From positions 3,235,001 through 3,299,000 of the forward strand of contig CM075203.1 in assembly GCA_037577475.1 (NCBI GenBank): a stretch of 64,000 nucleotides of DNA, read 5' to 3'. The notes under the pieces are model-generated. The model saw only the letters and a program-made list of their open reading frames with translations. It was not told the DNA's origin and made no database searches. Source of the stretch: Chaunax sp. Z400 (taxonomy: Eukaryota > Chordata > Actinopteri > Lophiiformes > Chaunacidae). A program made the translations under genes and the position numbers. Shown one piece after another: positions 54,166 through 64,000 of this stretch (the stretch's first letter is position 1; each line of letters starts with the position of its first letter).

Positions 54166-57100
54166 TATAAATGGTGGCTTTTTCCTTAAGGAAAAAAAAA
54201 GAATATATCCTCAACCGATAATATCAAGGCACCACATCGAATTTGCACTTAAAGCAAATCCTCCACTTGCTTTTCAAGTTCAGTTCGGCCATCTCAGTTC
54301 TCAGAAGTTACGCTCCAGTGCCCTGTGCCTGAAGGGCACATTTACCCGGCTCCCATGAATATCAGTCAGGCCACCATGTCTCTGCCCTGCCTGCTCAAGG
54401 GCCCCTGGCTCCAGGGCTGAAGGCCCAGGCCCACTAACCTCAGCATAAGGGTGGCCGCCGGTCCTCACACACACGCCTAGTGGGCTAAACCCATAATGAT
54501 GGGTTTCAGCCACAAAGGGTCATCCCTCCAAGGCGAGGTTGGCTCATGATTGAAGGAGTCGGTATTTCAGAACTGGATTAATTTAATCCCCTTTCTCTGT
54601 GCAGGACTAGATGCAGCAGCAAGTCATCCAGTGCCAATTATAGAGCTCAGGGATGTATTTCCTGCATCATCTGCTGCACATGCAGTGAGTTTTAGACTAA
54701 TAAATACCCAAATGGTGCTATAGCTTGGCTTGGATTAAGGTGTATTTTAAATTATCACGGTTTAGAGGAGTCATGGAGAGGAGTCATCTGCAGCTTGGGA
54801 CATGGAGCCTTGTCCACGTTAGCCATGAGTAATGAATCACTGCAGGATAAAGTTGCACTCAGCAAAGTGAGAAACTTAACTCCCATTAGCTGAGAAGCGA
54901 GATCACCTCAACTGATAAATAAGTCACTAAAACAAGACTGGCAACCCTCCTTCACTCCGAAACCTGCTTTTAAATATTCACTGCACAGGTTTGAGCCATG
55001 CCATGTGCTGAGGACATATTTCCTATGATGTGGAGCAAGTTTAAGATTTACTTTGTGAGGCAAATTATTTGCAAAGCTTTCAGTGGTTCAATTAAAATAT
55101 ATGTCAGGAGCCAAATAAGTCTCCACAGCTTTTATTATGCTACCTTACAGACAAATCTGAGGGGAAATATGACAAAAAGGACAGCGCGTCTGACTCCTGT
55201 GAAGAACCTGATAGCTTGGCCAAAGGGGGGGTGATTACAGTCTGGGTCTACGCTGAAATTTCACATCTGTTTGTAGCAGTCAGTGGGCATTATGGGGATA
55301 ATTTCTTATATTACAGCTCAATCTCTTGAGGAAGTTAAATATTTAAGAGGACAATATGATGACAGCTTCTGGGGAAGCCACGAAATGACCGTAAATGGGG
55401 AGGTGGGGGGGCACCTCTCTTTGCTGCACGTTAAAAGGATTCTGTGTGCAAATGATAGCTGAGGAGAATGTCTATCAACTGGCATGACCTGATTCGGTTT
55501 CATCGTTCCCCTTCCGAGACCCATAAAAATCCTAAGGTATGGGCCGGTAGCTGCATGGGATCCTTGTTCTGGATGAGCAGCCATATGGATTATTTTATAC
55601 AGAACAAGAACATGTGGAAACCTCTTATTCTACACTTAGCTTTGCTCCTTTTCTTTTCTTTCTGTTTTAGATTTGATGCAGATAAAGACTCAGATATGGG
55701 TATTGTGCAGAAATGGCTTAAAACACAAAAAAAAACCTTTCACAGCTAAGTTTCCCACCATGCACTTTATGATTTTCTTTCATCACGTCAACCTAGAATG
55801 CTTTCCTCCATCCTAGTGGTGGAAAAAAAGCTAGTTTGGATGCAAGAAGCTAGAATTATTGGCGAGCAGAGGAAGGGCAGAGCCTGGAAGCCCCGCTGAA
55901 AGAGTCAAAGAGATACAAGGATTAACGGAGTAGAACGAGTCCCAGTAAATCCACAGTCTGGAAAACCTATCCCCAAAACAATGTAACTTATCCCCCACTC
56001 ACTCTACTGCTGGAATATATTTTGACAAAGTCTTTGTTCTCACATTAGAGGACTGTAGGCAGATCATCCGTTATCCGTGACCTCTGTCATAACAAACCGT
56101 GGCAGTGGTTTTACACACTGCTGAGAAGCCAGGTAAGAGTTCACATCAACCAGACTGATGTTTCAGACAAGGCAGGGCTCATTCTGACTCGAAGGCAACC
56201 CTCTGTGTTAAAAAAAAATCAAATATGCAAAGAAAATAAACCAGATTATCTCAATGCGGCTCAGAAGCTCCTCAACAAAATCTGCAGCTACATGAAATTC
56301 CAATCCATGACCTTATGAGAACAATATCCAAGGTTCATGGAACATCAATTTCTATGTGCAGCACAGCAGAACAAATATCTGAGTAATATGTGATCATTTT
56401 AGCTCAGTTCAGGGCCCACTTTAAGACTCGCACATGAACATGGGTCACTTGACCTGTCGGGGATGTAATGTAAAAAAAAAAAGAAAATCTGAAATTTCAA
56501 AATTACAGCAACTCAAGCAAACGTTTCAGGGGGACAAAAGCATGTTTTGTGCTGCTGACGCCTTGCAGTGATACCACCCGGCTTGCAACACCTGCGTGCT
56601 GTCATTACCTGCTCTTCACAGACAGGAAGTGGTGACAGATGACGGAGGAAGTGGCTACCCAGAGGGAATCCATTTTCCCCGCTGCAGCCTGGACTTTTGG
56701 TGGCGAGACGGAAGTGAGGAGATCATTCGGTACTCGGGGGAACCTCAAAATAGCTACCTCTGAACCGCTTGTCAGTCGTTGTTAGGAGATCTTAAGGAAG
56801 CTATCTCTCAGTGCGAATGTCCCATCAGAAGAAGCCCCTGTTGTGAAAAGACGCAGCCCACCTGGAGCCCCTTTCATGCTCGTTGTTCTGAAACAGACGT
56901 GGAGCTACAGAATATTTTTTGCTGCACATACGTTGCATGATCTTATGTCTTTTTTTTATGACCAGCTCCCTTCATTCAGCTTCAATCCTGTGTGATGCTG
57001 GTGTATCTGCCCCAGGGAATTCATTGACTGCTCCCCCCCCCCCACACACAGCAACACTCCCCCGGCCCCTAATGAGACCCCCTACCTCCTGCCTCTATTA

Positions 57101-57479
57101 TGAGGGATGCATACCAATAGAGAGACAGGAGAGAGGAGACAGACTGAAACCTCTGGAGCCCTCCTGGCCTAAACCATCAAACGCACTCCCCAGTCAAATA
57201 ATGGGTCTGATCACCATTCGACCAAGTTTTCGCCCATGTAAGCTGCAGCTGATCTATGGCTGAAGGCTCTAAATGATAGCCTTTCAAAAGGGACAGGCAT
57301 GCCCCCTCCAAATGCCTCTTTTGTGCTCGCCACTAATCCCAGCATGCACTTCAAGGCGCTGGTTCACTTCTGAGGCGGCTGCTATCATCTTAAAGAGGAG
57401 GGACAGAAAGGCAGCACTTTTAAAGTGCTTTAATCATGAAGATGTAATACCACGATAAGCTGATCGCCCCCTTAAGCGT

Positions 57480-57600
57480 GTAATTATAACACAATCAGCT
57501 ATTAATATTATTACATTCACGTCTTTTTATTGCCTGGACTAATTAACATTCTGACATTTCTTCAGAATATGCAAATACACCCTGCATTGTTCCCACATTT
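57480..57600. promoter_or_regulatory. Candidate POU-SOX element
   Basis: Octamer ATGCAAAT (57569-57576) and SOX-type CATTGTT (57585-57591) lie eight bases apart, preceded by TAATTA-type cores (TGTAATTATAAC near 57479, CTAATTAAC near 57539). Confidence 0.3.
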
Positions 57601-58336
57601 TAATCCAGTTCTGGATTCGTTTCATTCTTCGCCTCGTGGAGAACAGGTAGTGTTTTAGGAATGCAGGGATGCCACACGGATGAAAGTCAGTCTGGCTTTT
57701 ACAGCAGCAGTAGGAAGCAGAGAGGAGATGCTCATTTGCCAGACAAGTATTCCAACAAACATCAGCGCACAGCAAGTGATGTGTGTTGACTCTGGTATTG
57801 GAGTCTATCAACCCCAAACAGTTTGTGTTTCAACCATAAACACAGGACATGCACCCTGTGAGGGGAAAACAGGCTTCCAGGCTCACTGCTGCTGCAGAAA
57901 CTCCTGTTAACAGCGGCTCAGGCTGCCGTCAGTAGTCGTGTGCTTTTTCCCAATAAAAACAAGCAGGCGTTGTGTCGTCCTGTCAGATTTCATGCAGTCT
58001 TTTCCCTTCTGCCGTGTGATGGCATTCCACTGCCGTGACATAATCCAGGATGCACACGCACACATGTGAGGACGCTCGTGTTTTCATATGTGCACGTGAA
58101 TCCTCTCCACACTGATGGTGACAGCACTGCTGAGACACAAATGTGTTGAGGTACTTGACAAAGAGGCCTTTTTTTAAGTCGCCACAAGGGAAAATCGGTT
58201 TTTACAAGCCTCAGATAATCTGAGCCGCACAAAGGCGTAATTAAATGGCGGGAGGGAAGCAATGCATTGAGCCTGTGAAACAGAGATGCTGTGCTGATTA
58301 CTGTGTGGGTCACTGAGTCACTGTCAGAAGAGACCG

Positions 58337-58823
58337 AGGCGCCGTTTACACGACAACCGTTTCATCTAAAAACGGTGAACTTTTGTTGCGTTTCGTACGT
58401 TTACAGGAGAACGACATTTTCAGGGACTGATAACACAAACTTTTGAAAAACGGGCCCCAGAGTGGAAACTTTTCAAAATGCCACCCTACCATTGTCGTGT
58501 AAATGGCAAAAATGCTGACACAGCCTACTATGGCCAGAACAACAACCAGAATGCAGTATCGGACTGTCCGGTTTCATTTGTGCTGCAGACTCCTCCAATG
58601 TAGATTAGCAGAACCACCACTGAGATCTTGTTCTGTGTTGATTTTGAAAAGTTACACCACCAACTACTGCCTTGGCGTGCATACTGCAATGTTTTCAATC
58701 GTTTTGCATATCTTTGCGTACAGGGATCGTTTCAAAAGCGATTCTTTGTGAACGCAGAACTTTTTGAAAATGCACAGAAAAAATGTCTCCGTTTTCAGCA
58801 AAAACATCGTGTAAACTGGTCCT
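58337..58823 (-). mobile_element. GTTTACACGACAAC-family element, inverted copy
   Basis: Starts AGGCGCCGTTTACACGACAA and ends ATCGTGTAAACTGGTCCT. Internal blocks (GCATACTGCAATGTTTTCAA, GTGAACGCAGAACTTTTTGA) are the reverse complement of blocks in 38735-39166, so it lies in the opposite orientation. 487 bp. Confidence 0.7.
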
Positions 58824-59439
58824 AAAGAAGGAAGGATGCTTTTGAATCAGATAAATAAGACCCTTTTACACAGCCTGTTCCAACTGGGACTGTTACACAT
58901 TTATTGCGTATCGTTTTGTTACATTAGGACTGAAAGTTTTGTTAAAATTTTTTTTTAAATTACACAGTTTTTAAGTTATGCTCCGGAAATGAAACGTGAC
59001 AGACAGAAGAACCGGTTCCTGTATCCCTCTCCTCACTTTGTTCCTGGTGGGGGATGATAATGATTTGGCCTGTTATGCTTAGCTTAGCGTAGATGATGCT
59101 CTGATTGTGATAAAAAAGTTGGTCTTAGTGAAGTAAAATATGAAAAACCAATGCAGAGTTCGGTCATTTTGGTGACACGTGTTCATATAGTGTCCATCTC
59201 AGACCCTCTTCTTCTGCAAACCAGAGGCTTGTTTTTCTAAACCCCTGCTGGTCTCAGCATGGAGCAGATACTGAAACAATGACTGAATACAGATCTGTGG
59301 AGCCACAATCAAGTAAGGTGAAAAAAAAGTTACGACTCTTAAATAAAATCATTCTGTATTCATTATGAGGTGAAAAGGGGCTGTTAAACGAACGGTGTGG
59401 TGGCACACTTTTTTATTTACTTTAAACTGCCGGGGACCG

Positions 59440-59720
59440 ACTCACTGACAGGGACATCAAGACTGATGGACTGATGAAGCGCCGTCTTAATTAGCAGGGT
59501 CAGGACGTGGCTATAGATAGCTTTGTGCAGCCGTCAGCCCCCCTCCCTGTATGAATTGTGTAATTATCCCTTTCATTACACTCAGCTTTCAGGCTACCTG
59601 ATAGAATTCAAAGGGAGGTGTCTTTGTCTTTTATCATTATGCTAATAGGGCTTGTGACCACCAGTTAAATCACAATAGAAGGGGGGGTTTAGAAGTAGCT
59701 GTCAAGCTAGTCTGCCAGTC
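59440..59720. promoter_or_regulatory. Candidate conserved non-coding block
   Basis: Repeat-free block with CTTAATTAGC (about 59486), GTAATTATCCCTTTCATTAC (about 59560) and TTATCATTATGCTAATAGGG. Several homeodomain/POU cores; function inferred only. Confidence 0.25.
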
Positions 59721-60012
59721 TTGGGGACTACCCCAGTCAGGGGCATGTCTGTCTGCAGAGTGATAGGCCACTACATGTCCACAGGCCCATAGGGGATACA
59801 AACCAGGTGGGGAGAGCTGCCTTGGGACGAGTCCTGGAGCCCACTGACCCTTATCTGCATCCCGGTGGGCTGCTCAGACGCCTCCTCAAGATCAATTTGA
59901 ATATGATTAGTCATCAGTGACATTCACAAATGAGCAGACAGAGGATGCTTTGTGTGCTTGTGTCCCAGGACTCCTCTGTTTGTCTGGGCATGTGCGGCTG
60001 GATCCGGTAAAT

Positions 60013-60014
<2 letters not shown>

Positions 60015-60066
<52 letters not shown>
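60015..60066. repeat. (TC)n microsatellite
   Basis: Uninterrupted TC run of about 52 bases; a GATG-type repeat follows at about 60276-60310. Confidence 0.95.
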
Positions 60067-60071
<5 letters not shown>

Positions 60072-60679
60072 GTATCTCTGATAAGAAGCTGCCGTCTTAA
60101 CTTTCAGCGGTGCCGAATGTGAACAACTGTAGAGCAGATTTGATGAAGAGGGAGTGACAAGTGATTGGTTTCTATTCTGTTGAATAGGCCAGGCACACTG
60201 CCCTCTGCGTACATGTCAACACTGGGAGCTTGTGTGGGTCTGCCACCACAACCCGACTCTGGATAGGCGAAAAAAGATGGATGGATGATGGATGATGGAT
60301 GGATGGATGGACAAATACTCTGCTTGGAACAATAATATGTGTTTGATATGTTTCTTTAAGTAAGAACTGTATAATCTCGACATTAAAATCTTAAAAATAT
60401 CTCTTCCTTCCACAATCTAAGAATATGCACATTTTTTTTGTTTTCAGATCCCACTTTTGAAAGTTGAATTTAGGAACAGGATTGGTTTCCAAAATGTTTG
60501 TGATGTCACAATTTGTGTGCATAGGCCCGCCCCTTAAAATCAGATTTTCATTGAGCACAGACAAACCTTAGCGTCAAGCTCTGTATAAAAAGCATTTTGC
60601 ACAGAGAAGCTCAAACATTCAAATATAGCTCTAGTGAAAGTTCAGTCAGGAAGACTATTCCTTTGCACACTTTTGGCCA

Positions 60680-60835
60680 TATTGGCTCAGGAAGTAAGTG
60701 CAGTTGTCCATTTATTGGAAGGTCGGTGGTTCGATCCCCGTCTCCTGTAGTCTACAAGTCGAAGTGTCCTTGAACAAGATTTGCTCCCCGGGCTCCGTAT
60801 AGGCAGCCCACTGCTACTCAGGGATGGGTTAACCA
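60680..60835 (+). mobile_element. tRNA-like SINE copy
   Basis: TTGGCTCAGGAAGTAAG (A-box-like), GGTCGGTGGTTCGATCCCC (consensus B box GGTTCGATCC), then GTAGTCTACAAGTCGAAG and GTGTCCTTGAACAAGAT. This order is common in a dispersed fish SINE. It is not a functional tRNA: no cloverleaf can be drawn. Confidence 0.65.
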
Positions 60836-62647
60836 AAGACACCAAACTAACTAACACTAACACCAAAGACTCTCTGACAGACTCACATTTCATCTGCTGC
60901 GATAAACAGTTATCCTCATTCACTTGTCTCTCCTTACTGAACTGTAGGAACAAGAAAAAAAAATATGTCTAAGTGGAGCGGGACTTGTAAACTTTAAAAT
61001 ACCCCCCAAAAAAACTCATAAACACGTGCATTTATATGAAAAATACAGAATTTAGCAATCCATCATAAAGTCCATGCAGTATTTACTACTCAAAAGAGAG
61101 TGGCTAGAAAATGATGACACATATTGAACTATGCAGGGGTATATGGCAGCTGCTACAATTAGATCAGACCGTCTATCCAATAAAAATAATGAGGATGAAT
61201 CACAGAGATTGTGCTGTTTTTAATGCTGTGTAATGGTATGAGCGCTGACAGCATAATAGCTGCAGCTCTATTGACTTTCCTCATTACGCGGCGGCAGAGG
61301 CCTTGTCCAATCACTATATTTAACCACTACAGGGGCTATCATCTCAGGCCCATATTACTGGGCAGCCTTTAATGAAGAGCACAATCATCAGGTTTAATGA
61401 AAAGAGCCACCTGTTGCAGTGCATGGACAGACCTCGTAGACAAGCAACCGTTTAAAGATGAATCACGCCACTCATGGAGATCATGTACGCAGTAATGAGA
61501 TGTGTCTTTAACTGCAGATGCATGGAAGGCCCACAAGAGCGTCCCACGGTTTTATTTTTAGCCACAAAAATCACATGACTCGTTCACAGTTTGTCATAAT
61601 TCCATAGAACATCTGCAGATACGAAATAAAGCCTTGTAATCAGAGGCGGATTCAGGTTTTCTGAGGGACGGGGGCGAATAGAATATAAAGGGCACCGGCT
61701 GTATGCAGTATGGGACCAGCACATAAAAAGTTCATCATGTTTTCTCAGTTGGAGAGAAGGAACTTTATTACATCTTATCTACCATAGAAGCATCCAAGTG
61801 GTCACTTTCGCAGCGCTTTGCGAACATTTGGACACCAGTGCATGTGCATGGTATCACTGCAACAGCATAAAGCTGCTCTGGTGTGAATGGACTGATCAAA
61901 AGTATGCAGTGCTGTTCCTGATTTAAAGCCAAACTCATGCCAGAGCCGGGGGAAGCTGTCAGCAGACAATGCATCCTTCATTAAGACGAAGCCAAAGTCC
62001 ATATCATATAACCCAAGATTTTCCACCAAAGCCCAATCCCACTGATTCTAAAGGCTGTTCAATAAGCTGATATGAAGGAGGACATAAATGCCTGGCATAA
62101 GTGGAAAAGAAGATCCCGAGGATAAGTTGGCACCGGCTTGACTGGACTTGACAAACGTTTTGCATTAACTGACTTGACCTCAAATCTTCCTCAGATCAAC
62201 TGTGTAAACTGGAAACTTCCTGCTGTCTTTTACAGTTGTTCTTGCCTCACTCTTCCTCAGTGACTGTTGGGGGGGAAAGAGCACCTGCAGGTCAGGTTGG
62301 ACTATTATTTACAGTCAACAGCACTGGGGATCCACATGTGGGATGGATCAAAAGTTTTAAATAGCAATCACCTTCCTGGCTGTTCGTCACCTACAGCAAG
62401 TGAAAATATTAGGGAAGTCCTGCCCTTGAGTTCAATCTCAGAATGTACTGTAAGACTGCTTCTCTTCGCTTTAGTGATCGGCTTAGATTCGGTTAGAAAA
62501 ATGCTAAAGATTAAAATCCTATTGCATGATCTGTAGCACTTGAATAGAACTTGAAATTTAGCATAAAACCAGATGCCAAATAGGGAAAAAGTGAGAAAAA
62601 ATAAGTTCAAAGTTTGACTCCAGCTACAAAACTGGTCAAATTCTGCC

Positions 62648-63088
62648 TTAAAGGAACAGTTCACCCAAAATTATCAACACACAAACCCCTGTCATTGGAA
62701 ATTCAGGTGGAAAATAGAGAAGAAAAACAAAAAAATAAACACAAAATTACTCCATGCAGCTTGTTTGACATAATCCAAATCTTCAGAAGCCACAAGATCC
62801 CATATTGATTTGAAAAGCGCTTCTTTACACCCTTTTCAAACTATTAAAGGTGGGTGCGTTAGCTTGAACGTGTCTATCAGAGCTGCTTGTCATTTTATGT
62901 TTGTTTACACTTGTTTGGTCTTATTATTATGTTTTAAAATAAAATCCCCATCTTCCTCCGTTGTTTCGGAGAAATGTGTTTTGCTGTGAAGCTCCAGAAA
63001 TGTTTCATTGACTGAGATACTTTCCAATCGACACGAGGGCAACTAGATAATGTCTGAATTTACATTTTCGGGTGAGCGGTTACTTTAA
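62648..63088. mobile_element. TTAA-flanked MITE, copy 3
   Basis: Begins TTAAAGGAACAGTTCACCC and ends GGGTGAGCGGTTACTTTAA, imperfect inverted termini. 441 bp, no coding capacity. Confidence 0.7.
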
Positions 63089-64000
63089 TTTCTTTAAACA
63101 TGGCCCCTAAAATATAAAATATTGGATTAAAAAAAAGTGAATCAAAAAGAATGATAAGTAAATACTTATCAAATTTTAAAAAAAAATATCACAGGATAAG
63201 AGCAGAGAAAACCCAATAAAAGTCATGTTTTAATGAAGTTAAGTCACGGATTTTGTTGCAGATGAAGCATAAGATGAGCAATAATAGAATATAGTCTGCA
63301 AACGTCTACCTTTAAAGCTTCTTTACTGGCTGTTTGTTTTGTGGCTGTTGCTCCACGGCGCTCACAGACATGCTTTCTCACCGTGTCCCGCTCTCACACT
63401 GTAGCTCTGTCATACATAACGACCAGCCCTTTGAGGCCCTGCCAGCTCCTGAACACTCTGAGCTGATTATTTTGACATCTTATGGCACGTAGAACTCTCC
63501 TCTCAGCAGGTTGCGCTTATGCACAGTGAAGTAGCATTCCTTTGTTAAGTGTTTGTGTCACACTTAGAGGATTAAAAAGCATTTGAAAAGCACAGGGAAT
63601 AAATGTTTGGAATCACCCACGGAATAGTTTTGCTGCTCATGTCTAAAGGCAATAAATAGTCCATTTATTTATGGGGTAAAATTAGCAAGAACCCTGAAGC
63701 AGTAGGCTAAGAATCCAGGTTTGGGCACTGTTCCAGGAGCTGGCAGGGGTTCGCTGAATGGGAGAGTATGTGTTACCCATATGATATTTTACCCATTTGA
63801 CAGAATGTACATTTATGTTCCCATATTTCATAGTTTCTGTCAGGGTCATTTTAAACCTCCTCACCTGTATCTCACATTTAAATCTTCACATTTAGGCATG
63901 TCTGAGTCTAAACTGGGAAAGGCATGCTGGGATAAATCACCGCAGACATTTCTACCTCGATGGTTCCCATACATCTCCGATTTTATTGTGTCTTAGGATC

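Larger units (their letters stand above)
52060..64000. other. Region downstream of foxi1, no gene seen
   Basis: 11.9 kb with repeats (53705-54165, 58337-58823, 60015-60066, 60680-60835, 62648-63088), a possible hAT terminus at 61647 (CAGAGGCGGATTCAGG), and unique blocks (52900-53600, 54300-54520, 55000-55330, 57480-57900, 59440-59720, 61130-61440) that may hold foxi1 enhancers. Confidence 0.55.

Noticed and set aside
60680..60835. Possible tRNA gene (consensus B box)
   Set aside because: No acceptor stem or anticodon arm can be formed, and the downstream segment recurs at 661-812: a SINE.
61647..61760. hAT-like left end CAGAGGCGGATTCAGG
   Set aside because: No matching right terminus or target duplication found downstream, so not listed as an element.
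62090..62165. Possible third copy of the 2739-3172 repeat
   Set aside because: Only a short GGCTTGACTGGACTTGAC resemblance; too little to call.
1..64000. CRISPR array, prophage, operon or other prokaryotic system
   Set aside because: No regularly spaced direct repeats with unique spacers and no prokaryotic genes; the sequence is vertebrate.

Overview
The window is vertebrate, almost certainly teleost, genomic DNA. It has GT-AG spliced genes, an AT-rich background, many microsatellites and the usual fish transposon debris: hAT, Tc1-like and TTAA-flanked MITEs, tRNA-like SINE copies and a decayed LINE. No prokaryotic gene organisation, CRISPR array or operon is visible. The repeat mix looks percomorph-like, but that is an impression, not a measurement.

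Region 1 (1 to about 40,590, + strand) is the 3' half of dock1, encoding DOCK1/DOCK180, the atypical RAC guanine-nucleotide exchange factor. I place 21 consecutive coding exons between 3294 and 39868. All junctions keep the reading frame, giving the C-terminal 821 residues. They cover the end of the helical scaffold, the whole catalytic DHR-2 domain, a polybasic stretch and the proline-rich tail with two CRK-type SH3 ligands. The 5' half of the gene lies outside the window. Introns hold most of the repeats: a sense-oriented LINE with recognisable reverse-transcriptase motifs, a retroposed fragment with a 16-bp target-site duplication, a hAT MITE with an 8-bp duplication, and repeated copies of several TIR families.

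Region 2 (about 40,590-50,120) is intergenic: repeats, a GC-rich minisatellite, a 78-bp Tc1-type mini-element and a few gene-free islands that may be regulatory.

Region 3 (50,122-52,055, + strand) is a complete two-exon forkhead gene, foxi1, encoding 371 residues. It has a TATA-like box, a 253-bp intron inside the forkhead domain and poly(A) signals. A duplicated sequence in inverted orientation, carrying a homeodomain-type palindrome, brackets the gene at about -300 and +700.

Region 4 (52,060-64,000) has no recognisable gene. It holds fish repeats interleaved with non-repetitive blocks that look like candidate conserved enhancers, as expected around a developmental transcription factor.

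The two genes do not form a pathway. Their adjacency reflects the ancient DOCK-FOXI linkage (in human, DOCK1 with FOXI2 and DOCK2 with FOXI1). I found no convincing undescribed biological system. The most unusual signal is the inverted, palindrome-bearing duplication flanking foxi1.
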